From NCBI GenBank assembly GCA_023264735.1, contig JAHFVD010000023.1, positions 27,112 through 91,111 on the forward strand: DNA of 64,000 bases. The letters are read 5' to 3'. Below the pieces are notes generated by a model. That model was not told where the DNA came from. It saw nothing but the letters and a program-made list of their open reading frames with translations, and searched no databases. Every line of letters starts with the position of its first letter. Position 1 is the stretch's first letter. Shown piece by piece: positions 43,266 through 54,200 of this stretch. The translations under genes and the position numbers were made by a program. The stretch comes from Mycobacterium sp. GTDB lineage: Bacteria; Actinomycetota; Actinomycetes; Mycobacteriales; Mycobacteriaceae.

Positions 43266-45038
43266 ATGAGTTACGACTTGGTCATCCGCAACGGCACGAT
43301 CGTCGACGGCCTGGGCGGCGAGCCCTACGCCGGTGACGTGGCGATTTCTGACGGCGTCATCGTCGCCGTCGGCACGGTCGACGGCCCGGGTGCCCGGGAG
43401 ATCAACGCCACCGGACTTCTCGTCACCCCGGGCTTCGTCGACCTCCACACCCATTACGACGGTCAGGCGATCTGGTCGGACCGGATGACACCGTCGTCGG
43501 CGCACGGCGTCACGACCGCGGTGATGGGCAACTGCGGGGTCGGGTTCGCACCGTGCCGCCCCCAGGACCACGACGTACTCGTCGATGTCATGGCCGGCGT
43601 CGAGGACATCCCCGGCGTCGTGATGGTCGACGGACTGCCGTGGACCTGGGAGACCTTCCCCGAGTTCCTCGACGTGGTGGACTCGCGCCAGCGGGACATC
43701 GACGTCGCTGCATTCCTGCCGCACTCCCCGCTGCGCGTGTACGTCATGGGGCAGCGCGGCGTCGACCGTGAGCTGCCCACCCCCGAGGACTTGGCGATGA
43801 TGCGCAAGCTCGCCGCGGAAGCGATTCACGCGGGCGCGCTGGGGTTCGCATCGTCGCGGCTCACCTTGCACAAAACCGCTGGCGGACAACCGATTCCGAG
43901 TTACGAGGCACAGTACGAGGAGATCGAGGCGATCGCCCGAGGTGTCGACGATGCCGGCGGCGGTCTGCTGCAGTTCGTGCCGGATCTGATGGCAGGCGAT
44001 TACGAGGGCGCGCTGAGCGCCGTATTCGACGTCGCTTCGGAAGTGGGCCTGCCCGTGACGTTCACGCTCGCGATCGGCAATGCCGGTCCGCCGATCCACC
44101 TCGACGCACTGCGCATGGTCGAGAAGGCCAATGAAAACAATGGAGCCGATGGCCCTTTCATCACGGGACAGATCTTCCCGCGGCCGATCGGGCTGGTGCT
44201 CGGCCTGGACTTGTCCGGCAACCCGTTCGTCCTGTACCCGACGTACCGGGAGATCGCCGATCTGCCGCTGGCCGAGCGGGTCGCCGAGATGCGCAAACCC
44301 GAAGTGCGCGCACGTATTCTGAATGACAAGGCGGCCAGCGACGGGCATCCGCTGATGTTCGCCGCACAAGCATGGGACTACATGTACCCGCTCGGTGATC
44401 CGCCGAACTACGAACCGCCTGCTGAGGATTCGATCGGCGCACGGGCCCGCGGCCGCGGCGTCAGCCCGCTCGAGGAGGCGTACGACCGGCTGCTCGACGA
44501 CGACGGCCACGCCATGCTGCTGGTCACGCTGGCCAATTTCCGCGACAACTCGCTGGACACGGTGGCGGAGCTGATCCAGCGCGACGACGTTGTCCTCGGC
44601 CTCGGCGACGGCGGCGCGCACTACGGAATGATCTGCGACGCAAGCTTTCCCACCTACATGCTGACGCACTGGGTGCGGGATCGGCAGTCGGGCCGGCTTT
44701 CGGTGGAGCGGGTTATCCAGGAGCTGACGTCGGTGCCCGCCCGCATCGCCGGACTGGCCGACCGCGGCCGGCTCGCGGTGGGCTACAAGGCAGACGTCAA
44801 CGTGATCGACGCCGATGCGCTGCGGTTGCACCAGCCGACCGTCAAGTCGGATCTGCCCGCAGGCGGACGCCGGCTCGACCAGAGCGCCGACGGCTATGTG
44901 GCGACGATCGTCGCCGGTGAGGTGATCGCCGAGAACGGCGTTCCCACCGCGGCCCGGCCGGGCAAGCTGGTCCGCGGCCGTCAACCGGCGCCTGTCCATC
45001 CGGAGGGCAGGAGCGCAGCGACCCGGGATTCGATGTGA
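43266..45038 (+). CDS. Amidohydrolase family 3 / D-aminoacylase-like protein
   Basis: 590 residues. N-terminal small beta domain (YDLVIRNGTIVDGLGGEPYA), metal-binding GFVDLHTHYDGQ, then AHGVTTAVMGNCGVGFAPCR and LGLGDGGAHYGMICDASFPT with the conserved catalytic Asp/His, and a C-terminal KADVNVIDADAL. This matches N-acyl-D-amino-acid deacylase-type amidohydrolases. Cytosolic. The next gene starts inside its stop codon (GTGA), so the two are likely co-expressed. Confidence 0.88.
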   Translation: MSYDLVIRNGTIVDGLGGEPYAGDVAISDGVIVAVGTVDGPGAREINATGLLVTPGFVDLHTHYDGQAIWSDRMTPSSAHGVTTAVMGNCGVGFAPCRPQDHDVLVDVMAGVEDIPGVVMVDGLPWTWETFPEFLDVVDSRQRDIDVAAFLPHSPLRVYVMGQRGVDRELPTPEDLAMMRKLAAEAIHAGALGFASSRLTLHKTAGGQPIPSYEAQYEEIEAIARGVDDAGGGLLQFVPDLMAGDYEGALSAVFDVASEVGLPVTFTLAIGNAGPPIHLDALRMVEKANENNGADGPFITGQIFPRPIGLVLGLDLSGNPFVLYPTYREIADLPLAERVAEMRKPEVRARILNDKAASDGHPLMFAAQAWDYMYPLGDPPNYEPPAEDSIGARARGRGVSPLEEAYDRLLDDDGHAMLLVTLANFRDNSLDTVAELIQRDDVVLGLGDGGAHYGMICDASFPTYMLTHWVRDRQSGRLSVERVIQELTSVPARIAGLADRGRLAVGYKADVNVIDADALRLHQPTVKSDLPAGGRRLDQSADGYVATIVAGEVIAENGVPTAARPGKLVRGRQPAPVHPEGRSAATRDSM

Positions 45039-45598
45039 GCCGGGTTGCACCGCTGGCTCCGCCGTGGAGCCCCCAGGACGCCACCGACATCGGCAGCTGG
45101 GGTCACCCCGACCGCACCTATGAGCCGCTGCTGCTGGTGCGGTGTCTGCAACGCCATCCCGACATGGCACGCAAGCTGCGCAAGATGGGCGAATCGCTCT
45201 ACGTCGACACCCGGCTGCCACCGCGAACTCGCACGATCGCGATCCTGCGGATCTGCGGGCTGGTGCGCTGCGCCTACGAATGGGGCGGGCAGGCCGCGTT
45301 CTGGGGACCGATCGCCGGGGTGTCCGGCGACGAGGCTGACGCGCTGGCCGTCGGGGATGCCACCGACCCGCGCTGGAGCGCCGATGAGCGCACGCTCATC
45401 GTGGCGGTCGACGAATTGGAGCGGACCGGTTCCTGGTCGACGCAGACCTGGGGCGCACTCGGCGAGAACTTCGACGACGAGCAGCGGATGGAGCTGCTGA
45501 TCGCCGTCGGCTGGTACCGGACGGTGTGCACGCTGTGCAACGGTCTGGACCTGCCGGTCGAGGGCTGGATGCGGCCCTGGCCCGGCTCAGCGTCGTGA
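45035..45598 (+). CDS. Carboxymuconolactone decarboxylase family protein
   Basis: 187 residues with the helical CMD/AhpD-like pattern: LPPRTRTIAILRICGLVRCA, YEWGGQAAFWGPIAG and MELLIAVGWYRTVCTLCNGL. The VRCAYEWGGQ segment carries the region that in true decarboxylases and AhpD holds CxxC; only one Cys is present here. It is only distantly related to the CMD gene at 19.1 kb. The GTG start overlaps the amidohydrolase stop. The 3' end overlaps the convergent SDR gene by 12 bp. Confidence 0.8.
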   Translation: MSRVAPLAPPWSPQDATDIGSWGHPDRTYEPLLLVRCLQRHPDMARKLRKMGESLYVDTRLPPRTRTIAILRICGLVRCAYEWGGQAAFWGPIAGVSGDEADALAVGDATDPRWSADERTLIVAVDELERTGSWSTQTWGALGENFDDEQRMELLIAVGWYRTVCTLCNGLDLPVEGWMRPWPGSAS

Positions 45599-46411
45599 CT
45601 TGTCCCGCTTGAGCGCGGGGTGCTGACTGGCGAGTAGCGGCAGCAGCACCTTGCGCGGCAGCAGCTGGAAGATGCGGGTGCTGATCACGTTCTGCACGCC
45701 GGCGATCACGTCGCCGCGGTCCCCGTCGAGCGCGTCGATGCCGATCTTGGCGACGGTGCGCGACGGCATCCACAAGAACTTCGGGAAGGCCTTGGCGAAT
45801 TCGTGTTCGTCCATGCCTGCCGCACTGAGGAATTCGGTACGTACCGGCCCGGGGTGCAGCACCGCCACCGTCACACCGGTGCCGGCGAGCTCCCCGCGTA
45901 GCCCCGCGGTGAACGTACGGACGAAGGCCTTGGTGGCCGCGTAGCCGGCCTGGCCGGGGAAGGGCTGGAAGGCCGCCGTCGATCCGACGTTGAGGATCGC
46001 CCCGCGACCGCGCGGCACCATCTGCTGGACGGCCCGCGACGTGAGGTCGATGACGGCCTCGACGTTGACCCGAACCTGGGCGATCTCGTCGGCCACCGGT
46101 GCAGCGGCCACCGAGCCCACCACGCCGATGCCGGCGTTGTTGACCAGGATGTCGAGGGTCAGCCCGCGCCTTTCCACCTCGTCGAACAGGGCGGCTCGGG
46201 CGGCGGGGTCGGCGACGTCGCAGGCGATGACCTCGACGCGGACTTGGGATTCGAGTTCGGCGGCGAGCTCGCGCAGCTTGTCCTCGCGACGGGCGACCAG
46301 CGTTACGCCGTGGCCGCGCGCCGCGAGTTCACGCGCGAGGTCGGCGCCGATTCCCGAGGAAGCCCCGGTGACGACGGCGGTGGATGTGGGTGATGGCGTA
46401 GGCAGCGACAT
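45587..46411 (-). CDS. Short-chain dehydrogenase/reductase
   Basis: 274 residues, classical SDR: cofactor motif VVTGASSGIGADLARELAAR, NNAGIG, catalytic Ser in ILNVGSTAAFQ and YAATK. The basic residue after the first strand (ARRED) suggests NADP. The C-terminal TRIFQLLPRKVLLPLLASQH is typical of a mycobacterial SDR group. Substrate unknown. It is divergent from the small FMN-barrel gene, and a TAGGTT box lies 9 nt before its ATG. Confidence 0.88.
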   Translation of the reverse strand: MSLPTPSPTSTAVVTGASSGIGADLARELAARGHGVTLVARREDKLRELAAELESQVRVEVIACDVADPAARAALFDEVERRGLTLDILVNNAGIGVVGSVAAAPVADEIAQVRVNVEAVIDLTSRAVQQMVPRGRGAILNVGSTAAFQPFPGQAGYAATKAFVRTFTAGLRGELAGTGVTVAVLHPGPVRTEFLSAAGMDEHEFAKAFPKFLWMPSRTVAKIGIDALDGDRGDVIAGVQNVISTRIFQLLPRKVLLPLLASQHPALKRDKSRR

Positions 46412-46472
46412 GTCGTCGACAACCTATGCGCTCGACGGCGCTATTCCCAGAGCTTTGTCGGATCAGCCGCAG

Positions 46473-46478
46473 TATCGT
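46473..46478 (+). promoter_or_regulatory. -10 box of PPOX-like gene, leaderless geometry
   Basis: TATCGT, 6 nt, then ATG at 46485. Confidence 0.48.
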
Positions 46479-46484
46479 CAGGGT

Positions 46485-46850
46485 ATGAGCATCAAGGTCG
46501 ATCTCGATCAGCTCGTCGGCACGCTGGCCGACTACCCGATGGGCTACTTGATCACCGTGAGCGACGACCACCGCGCGCACACCGTAGCCGTGGATACCCG
46601 GCTCAATGGCGGCGTCCTCGATGTGGGCACAGTCGGCAACAGCACGCGCCGCAATATCTGCAGCCACCCCGACGCAACCCTGTTGTGGCCGCCGGCCGAA
46701 CCTGGCGGCTACAGCCTGATCGTCGACGGCCGCGGCGAACTCACCGACGACTCGCTGCGGGTGATCCCCCAGCGTGCCGTGCTGCACCGGCCGGCCGTGA
46801 CCGGCGTCCCGACAGCGTCCGGCTGCGGCGACGACTGCGTCCCGCTCTAG
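46485..46850 (+). CDS. Pyridoxamine-phosphate-oxidase-like split-barrel protein
   Basis: 121 residues. The pattern LADYPMGYLITVSDDHRAHT, VGNSTRRNICSHPDATLLWP and SLIVDGRGELTDD is the FMN/F420-binding split-barrel fold of PNPOx-like proteins. Short members of this type in mycobacteria are often F420-dependent reductases or haem-degrading relatives, and cofactor choice is not evident. The C-terminus (ASGCGDDCVPL) has two Cys. Its stop lies 6 bp before the palindromic element that flanks the DUF559 gene. Confidence 0.75.
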   Translation: MSIKVDLDQLVGTLADYPMGYLITVSDDHRAHTVAVDTRLNGGVLDVGTVGNSTRRNICSHPDATLLWPPAEPGGYSLIVDGRGELTDDSLRVIPQRAVLHRPAVTGVPTASGCGDDCVPL

Positions 46851-46856
46851 TCGCCG

Positions 46857-46910
46857 ACTGTGGGCCTTATGCTCGCAGAAGGGCGAAAAGCCGTGCAGGA
46901 GGCCCACACT
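46857..46910. repeat. 54-bp palindromic element, left copy
   Basis: Begins ACTGTGGGCCT and ends AGGCCCACACT, so the outer arms are inverted repeats with one mismatch. An inner GGC-GAAAA-GCC hairpin is present. It lies 5 bp after the stop codon of the DUF559 gene. A second element of exactly the same length and end sequence lies on the other side of that gene. Confidence 0.75.
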
Positions 46911-46915
46911 CGACA

Positions 46916-47749
46916 CTAAACGGGACAACCTGCCGCCCGCAGTTTAGCTGTAATTCGTTCAACGATGACCTTTGGCCGCGACATCATCTCCGCGCTGACG
47001 CGGACGACGACCCAGCCGGCGGCCTCCAATTGCTCAATCCGCTCGATGTCCCAGGTTCGCTGCTTGCGATCCGTCCAATGCTGAACGCCGTCATATTCGA
47101 CGGCGACCTTCCACTCCCGCCAGCCCATGTCGACGCGAATGCGGAGGTCACGAAATCCGATCTGCGTTTCCGGCGGCGGCAGCCCGGCGCCCACGATCAG
47201 CAGCCTCAGCCTGGTCTCTTGGGGCGACTCCGCACCACCGTCAACCAGCTCAAGTGCCGAGCGCAGTCGTGCAACTCCGCGCGCACCCGGGTACCGATCC
47301 GCTAGTGCGTGCACGGCCTCAGCCTTGATACCGGTGGCGTTGACCAGCGCATCCAGGATTGGAATGGCTCGCGCCGGTGGGCTGTAACGACCGATGTCGA
47401 AGGCGGTTCGAGCCGCGGTCGTCACGGTCATACTCCCGGCCAAGCACGTCTCGTCGGGTGCGAGGTCCCACGAATGGACGACTATTCCGGGCGGTGTGTG
47501 CCGGTCGGCGCGAAGTATCTCCGCCGGAGCCGACGCATCGAGCCACTTGGTGCCGAACGCCGCAGCGGCCGACACTCCGCACAACGTCGCGCCGGTCGCC
47601 AGCCACGCCGCCCTCGCCCGTAGGAGCGCAGTCAGTTCGACGTCGCGGGGCAAGTAAACGTCTTTGTAGATAGCTCTGTGATGGCGGGCAAGCGCTCTCC
47701 GGCTGATGTCGCCACGCCGCACAGCCGCACTTCCGATGAAGGGTTCCAC
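46916..47749 (-). CDS. DUF559 endonuclease-like protein with AbiEi-like N-terminus
   Basis: 277 residues from GTG 47749. The N-terminal part (GSAAVRRGDISRRALARHHR, AIYKDVYLPRD) resembles the winged-helix start of AbiEi-type antitoxins. The C-terminal part, ETQIGFRDLRIRVDMGWREW then KVAVEYDGVQHW and ERIEQLEAAGWVVVRV, is the DUF559 domain of the restriction-endonuclease (Vsr-like) fold. The acidic VDMGW and EYDGxxHW match its catalytic pattern. Many actinobacterial genomes carry several copies. A longer start at 47827 would merely translate the right-hand palindrome. The gene is framed by two 54-bp palindromes, which suggests a mobile or defence-related unit. Confidence 0.78.
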   Translation of the reverse strand: MEPFIGSAAVRRGDISRRALARHHRAIYKDVYLPRDVELTALLRARAAWLATGATLCGVSAAAAFGTKWLDASAPAEILRADRHTPPGIVVHSWDLAPDETCLAGSMTVTTAARTAFDIGRYSPPARAIPILDALVNATGIKAEAVHALADRYPGARGVARLRSALELVDGGAESPQETRLRLLIVGAGLPPPETQIGFRDLRIRVDMGWREWKVAVEYDGVQHWTDRKQRTWDIERIEQLEAAGWVVVRVSAEMMSRPKVIVERITAKLRAAGCPV

Positions 47750-47776
47750 GCCGCCACAATGAGCCCGCACACCGCG

Positions 47777-47830
47777 ACTGTGGGTGTCGTGCACGAGTTT
47801 TCGGCGAAACCTGTGCATGAGGCCCACAGT
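47777..47830. repeat. 54-bp palindromic element, right copy
   Basis: Begins ACTGTGGG and ends CCCACAGT. The inner part is partly self-complementary (TGCACGAG, TTTTCGGCGAAA, TGTGCATGAG). It is the same length as the left copy and shares about 35 of 54 positions in direct orientation by eye, mostly at the two ends. It lies 27 bp upstream of the DUF559 start. Confidence 0.75.
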
Positions 47831-47840
47831 GGGGATAACG

Positions 47841-47874
47841 AAAAAGCCCGGCCCCCCGCAAAGGGGGACCGGGC
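47841..47874 (-). terminator. Intrinsic terminator of groEL2
   Basis: On the minus strand, 15 bp after the groEL2 stop, a strong GC hairpin (GCCCGGTCCCCCT paired with GGGGGGCCGGGC, loop TTGC) is followed by five T. A TTTT on the other side could make it work in both directions. Confidence 0.8.
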
Positions 47875-47889
47875 GTTTTCGTTGACTTG

Positions 47890-49646
<1,757 letters not shown>

Positions 49647-49654
49647 CCACATTC

Positions 49655-49681
49655 TTAGCACTCGACCTAGGTGAGTGCAAG
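49655..49681. promoter_or_regulatory. CIRCE operator 2 of groEL2
   Basis: TTAGCACTC - 9 bp - GAGTGCAAG. The left arm is a perfect CIRCE half. It lies 35 bp from the first operator (centre to centre) and upstream of the promoter. Confidence 0.9.
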
Positions 49682-49697
49682 AAGATGAATCAGCCGT

Positions 49698-50255
49698 TCA
49701 CCCGGCGCGTAACCCCGCCACGATGACGTTCGTGATCCGGTCGGCGACATCGTCGCCGTATTCCTGGCCGCTCTTGCAGACGACCATCAGCGCCTTGAGT
49801 TCAGCAAGACCGACGTCGGCCCGTGCGGCACCGGCCCGCTGCGCCGACTCCAGCATCTCGCCCAGCACGCCGAGGAATTCCGCCTCGGCGCCCGGCGCCG
49901 CCGAATCGAGGTCGATGCCGTAACTCTCCAACGCCTCGACCATCCCGTGGTCGGCCGCACTCGCGCGCACCATCTCGCGGAGGAATTCGAACAATGCGGT
50001 GGACGGATCGGCGGCCAGCAGTTCCCGTCCTCTCGCGACCACCAGGCGCACCCGCTCGCCGATGACGGCCTCGAACAGCGCTTCCTTGGTCGGGAAATGA
50101 CGGTAGACGGTGCCCGCGCCGACGCCGGCCCGCCGGGCGATCTCGTCGATCGGCACCGCCAGCCCCTGCTCGGCGAAGACGTCGTAGGCGACTTGCAGCA
50201 CCCGAGCACGGTTGCGCGCGGCATCGGCCCGCAGCGGCTTGCAGCTCAGACCCAC
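49698..50255 (-). CDS. TetR-family repressor divergent from SDR gene
   Basis: 185 residues. The TetR helix-turn-helix occupies about residues 8-55 (AARNRARVLQVAYDVFAEQG, then VPIDEIARRAGVGAGTVYRH and FPTKEALF). An all-helical C-terminal domain follows. It is probably a local repressor of the divergent SDR gene: two similar palindrome-like operators lie between them, one inside the SDR promoter. GTG 50255 has GAGAGGTGTGAG upstream; the longer frame from 50291 would run through the operator. Confidence 0.85.
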   Translation of the reverse strand: MGLSCKPLRADAARNRARVLQVAYDVFAEQGLAVPIDEIARRAGVGAGTVYRHFPTKEALFEAVIGERVRLVVARGRELLAADPSTALFEFLREMVRASAADHGMVEALESYGIDLDSAAPGAEAEFLGVLGEMLESAQRAGAARADVGLAELKALMVVCKSGQEYGDDVADRITNVIVAGLRAG

Positions 50256-50272
50256 CTCACACCTCTCACGCG

Positions 50273-50328
50273 TTGACAAAGCGGGGCGCACGTTCCGTAT
50301 AGTCGAAGAAACCGGGGCGCGCGCTCCG
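50273..50328 (+). promoter_or_regulatory. SDR promoter with two TetR-type operators
   Basis: -35 TTGACA (50273-50278) and -10 TATAGT (50298-50303) have a 19-bp spacer. CGGGGCGCACGTTCCG (50282-50297) fills the spacer, and CGGGGCGCGCGCTCCG (50313-50328) follows the start point. Both are near-palindromes and direct repeats of each other exactly 31 bp apart, about three helical turns, so bound dimers would sit on the same face. Confidence 0.7.
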
Positions 50329-50355
50329 TTTATCGAGTTTAGACGAAGGAGCGCT

Positions 50356-51282
50356 GTGTCTTTTCAAAGGCCAACCTGGACCCTTGCCGACATTCCGGAC
50401 CAGACCGGCCGCACCGCCGTGATCACCGGCGCCAACACCGGACTCGGCTATGAAACGGCGCACGCGCTCGCCGGCCGCGGCGCACGCCTTGTGCTGGCGG
50501 TGCGCAACCTCGACAAGGGCAAGGCCGCCGCCGACCTCATCGGCCGGCGCTACCCCGGCGCCGACGTCACCGTCCAGGAACTCGACCTCACCTCCCTCGA
50601 CTCCGTCCGGGCGGCCGCCGACCAATTGCGCGCCAGCCACGACCAGATCGACCTGCTCATCAACAACGCCGGCGTCATGATGACCCCGAAGCAGACCACC
50701 AAGGACGGCTTCGAGCTCCAGTTCGGCACCAACCACCTCGGTCACTTCGCGCTGACCGGGTTGCTGCTCGACCGCCTGCTCGCGGCGCCAGGCTCGCGGG
50801 TCGTGACCGTGAGCAGCAACGGCCACCGATTCGGCGGCATCCGGTTCGACGATCTGCAGTCCGAGCGCAGCTACAGCCGCGTTGGCGCATACGGCCAGTC
50901 CAAGTTGGCCAACCTTCTCTTCACCTACGAATTGCAGAGCCGGCTGGCGGCGACGGACACCATCGCGGTCGCGGCCCATCCCGGCGCATCCAGCTCCGAG
51001 CTCGGGCGCTACGCCCCCGGGGCCGTCCAGCGGATCGCGCCGCTGCTGGAGCAGAGCGCCGAAATGGGCGCGCTCCCCACGCTGCGCGCCGCAGCCGACC
51101 CCACCGTTCGCGGCGGCCAGTACTACGGGCCCAGCGGATTGCTCCAGTTGCGCGGTTATCCGAAACTCGTCTCGTCCAACGCCAAGTCCCACGACCTCGC
51201 CGTGCAGAAACGACTGTGGGCGGTGTCCGAAGCGCTGACGGGCGTGGTGTTCCCGGTCGAGCCCCACCGCGCTCGGTCATAG
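50356..51282 (+). CDS. Short-chain dehydrogenase (Rv0439c-like)
   Basis: 308 residues, SDR of the retinol-dehydrogenase/light-dependent-protochlorophyllide-reductase-like group. AVITGANTGLGYETAHALAG, NNAGVMMTPKQTTKDGFELQ, TNHLGHFALTGLLLDRLL, VVTVSSNGHR and YGQSKLANLLF give cofactor, Asn, Ser, Tyr and Lys. NADP is likely from the Arg after the second strand. GTG start behind AAGGAG. Same position relative to groEL2 as Rv0439c. The 3' end overlaps the convergent cyclase gene by 6 bp. Confidence 0.88.
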   Translation: MSFQRPTWTLADIPDQTGRTAVITGANTGLGYETAHALAGRGARLVLAVRNLDKGKAAADLIGRRYPGADVTVQELDLTSLDSVRAAADQLRASHDQIDLLINNAGVMMTPKQTTKDGFELQFGTNHLGHFALTGLLLDRLLAAPGSRVVTVSSNGHRFGGIRFDDLQSERSYSRVGAYGQSKLANLLFTYELQSRLAATDTIAVAAHPGASSSELGRYAPGAVQRIAPLLEQSAEMGALPTLRAAADPTVRGGQYYGPSGLLQLRGYPKLVSSNAKSHDLAVQKRLWAVSEALTGVVFPVEPHRARS

Positions 51283-54200
51283 GGCCGACGCGACGTGTCC
51301 TTCGAAGCCGATAGACGTCGCCATCGCCCGATAGCGGTCCGCGAATTCTCGGGATGCCCGCTCGTCGCCGCGAGCGCGCGCCAGCTGGGCGCGTACCCGC
51401 AACAGGGACAGCTCATAGAACACGAAGCCCCGGTCGTGCTCGGACGCGGCCAACCGGTCGACCACACGCTGCGCTTCCTGCACATCGCCTTCGCTTCCGC
51501 GGCGCAACAGGGATTCGACGAGCACGGTCGATGCCGGGCCGCGGAGGATGGCTTCACCGCAGTCGAACACGTGGGCGACTGCCGCCCCGGCTATCTCGAT
51601 AGCTGCGTCCAGATCACCGTCACCAGCGGCGCAGATGGCAAGTTGGATGTCGGCGGTGGTGACGGTGGCCAAGTCGGCCTGGTCGGCTGCTTGTTCACGC
51701 CCCTGCCTGAGCAGCTCGATGCTGGCGGTGGTATGACCGCCGTGCGAACGAATCAGCATGATGCCGTGAATAATTCGCGACCAGGCCAGTGACAGGTCGT
51801 CCCCGGATCGTTCCGCGGCCTCCAGCACGAGAGCCGTATCTCTCAGCATCACTTCGTCAGGCAATAGCACGCCGTTCAGCAGGAGCGCGCCGTAGCCGTA
51901 CGTGACGATGGCAGCCAGAGTGATGCCTTCCACGACGCGGGCCATCGCAAGCCCGGCCTGTAGGTCCTCTCGCCAGCTCGGATCGCCAAGGCTGCATCGG
52001 GCCAGCCCACGAAGGGTGGTCACAAATGCCAAAGGAGATTCGAAGAAGAAATCGCCCAGCGTGGGGTTACCGCCCGCGACATCGATGGCTCGTTCGAACA
52101 GCGGCATCACGCCCGCGATGTCGCCTGTCTGGAAGACACCGAAGGTGGCACAGTTGGACAGCAGAATCACCGCGGGATCACCGGTCGACTCGAGCAGGCG
52201 AATGTATTCCGGTGTGAGGGCCTGCAATTCGCGCAGCCGATGGTTGAGGCCCATCGCGACAAGCAGGCCCGAGGTGCCCATGACCAACGACATCTGATCG
52301 CCGGCGGCCGTACAGAGCTCCCGCAGTTCGTCGTAGCTGGAGTCAGCGACGCTCGCCCCTCCACCGGCCCGCCACGCGAAACCACACAGCAGCGTGCGTG
52401 GCGCGATCCGCAAGAAAATGCGGTCCGGCTCGTCGTCGGGCAGCTGGTCGGCGACGTCGCGGGCCTTCTGCCAGCTCACCTTCGCGGCGCGGATGTCGCG
52501 GGTCATCAGCCAGCCCGCCGCCCGCATATGCCAGTCGAAGGCGGCGCGCAGGTCGCCGGCAGCCTCCACGTGTCCGGCGATCAGGGCCGCATTCTCATCG
52601 GCCGCCGCCGGATCACGCCGCTCGATCGCTTCGGCTACCCGTTGGTGTAACACCGCCCGGTCAGCCTTGAGTTGCGATTCGTAGGCAACCGCGCGGATCA
52701 ACGGGTGGCGGAAGGCGTGCTCGCCGCTGGGCGACCCCGGGATCAGGTCAAGCAGTTCGGCGTCGAGCAACTCCGGCAGCGCGGCACGCTCGTCGACCCG
52801 GGAAAGCAACTCCGCTTCGAACCGGGAACCGATCACCGCCGCGGTATGCAGAGTCCGCTTGGACGCGGCGCCGAGGCGGTCGATGCGGGCCGCGATAGTG
52901 GCCTGGACCGTCGCGGGCACTGTGACATCCGCGGAGTCAAGATGGCAGATGTACGCGCCCGGATGCCCACTGAGCACGTCACGCTCGACGAGGTCGCGCA
53001 CGATCTCCTCGGCGAAGAACGGATTCCCGCCGGAGCGTTCGGCGACCTGTGCCATGAGTCCGACGACCGATTTGTCTTCACCCAGCAGCGCTCCCGTCAA
53101 CGATGCGCTCTCCGCCGAATCGAGCGGGAGGACGGTGATCGTTCGCGCACCGGAAGTGTGCGCCAGCGGGCCGTGATACTCGGGCCGATAGGTGAACACC
53201 GCCAATGAATGCGTCCGCGGTAGTACCGAGACGAACTCCTCCAACATCGTTTCGCTCGCGCCGTCGAGCCAGTGGACATCCTCGATCACATAGACAGTCG
53301 GTTCGCCGCGCGCCAACGCGGCCGATTTGACCAACCAGGTCAGGCGCCGACGCCGGGCGTCGGCGTCGATCACAGCCGGCTCGACATCGGCTTCACGGAT
53401 GCCCAGCAGATCGTCGAGCAGAAACAGGTCCTCGGCATCGGCGTCGGGTAGGCGCCGGCGCACCTGTTCGCGCGCGGCACCCCGATCCATGCCTTCCATG
53501 TTGAAAGCCGTCCGCAGCAACCCCGCCGCAGCATGAAACGCGATGTCACGGGTATGGGATTGGCAGAACGTCGAGAACACCGCGACTCCACGCCCGTTGG
53601 CGATCGCCGCCGTCTCCCGCACCAACCGGCTCTTCCCGATCCCCGGAGCGCCGACGATCCCGATGACGCCACCGGCGCCGGAGATCGCACGGTCGAGAAC
53701 CGCCGTCAGCGCCGTGACCTCCTGCTCGCGCCCGACCAACGCCGGCGCCTGGCGGCCACGTTGACCGCGCTGCGCCTTGACCCCGCGCAGCCGGCGCACG
53801 AGAACCGGACTATGGCGACCCTTGATGCGAACCTTTTCCTCGCCGTCCAGCAAGGTGCTGCCCTCGACCAGCCGGGCGGTCGACTGGCTCAGCATCACTC
53901 CGCCGGGCGGCGCAACCGACTCCATGCGCTGCGCCATTCCGACCTGTTCGCCGACCGCGGTGCGGCCGAAGGGGCTCGAGCCAAGCTGTCCGACGATCAC
54001 CTCACCGGAGTTCAGACCGATGCGCAGCTGGAGTTCGATACCGTCGAGCCGAAGCACATCCTCGGCAAGGACCTTCGATTCCTCTTGAATCTCCAGCGCC
54101 GACAAACACGCGCGAAACGCGTGATCTTCCAATGCTATTGGGACGCCGAACAAGGCCATCAGACCGTCACCGGTGAATTGGTCGGCGATGCCGCCATAGC

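Noticed and set aside
46916..47827. Longer DUF559 start at 47827
   Set aside because: The added residues are a translation of the right-hand palindrome and not conserved protein. GTG 47749 fits the domain start.
49698..50255. Possible ArpA-type gamma-butyrolactone receptor for the AfsA operon
   Set aside because: It is a generic TetR, separated by about 9 kb from AfsA, and has its own palindromic operators at the SDR gene next to it.
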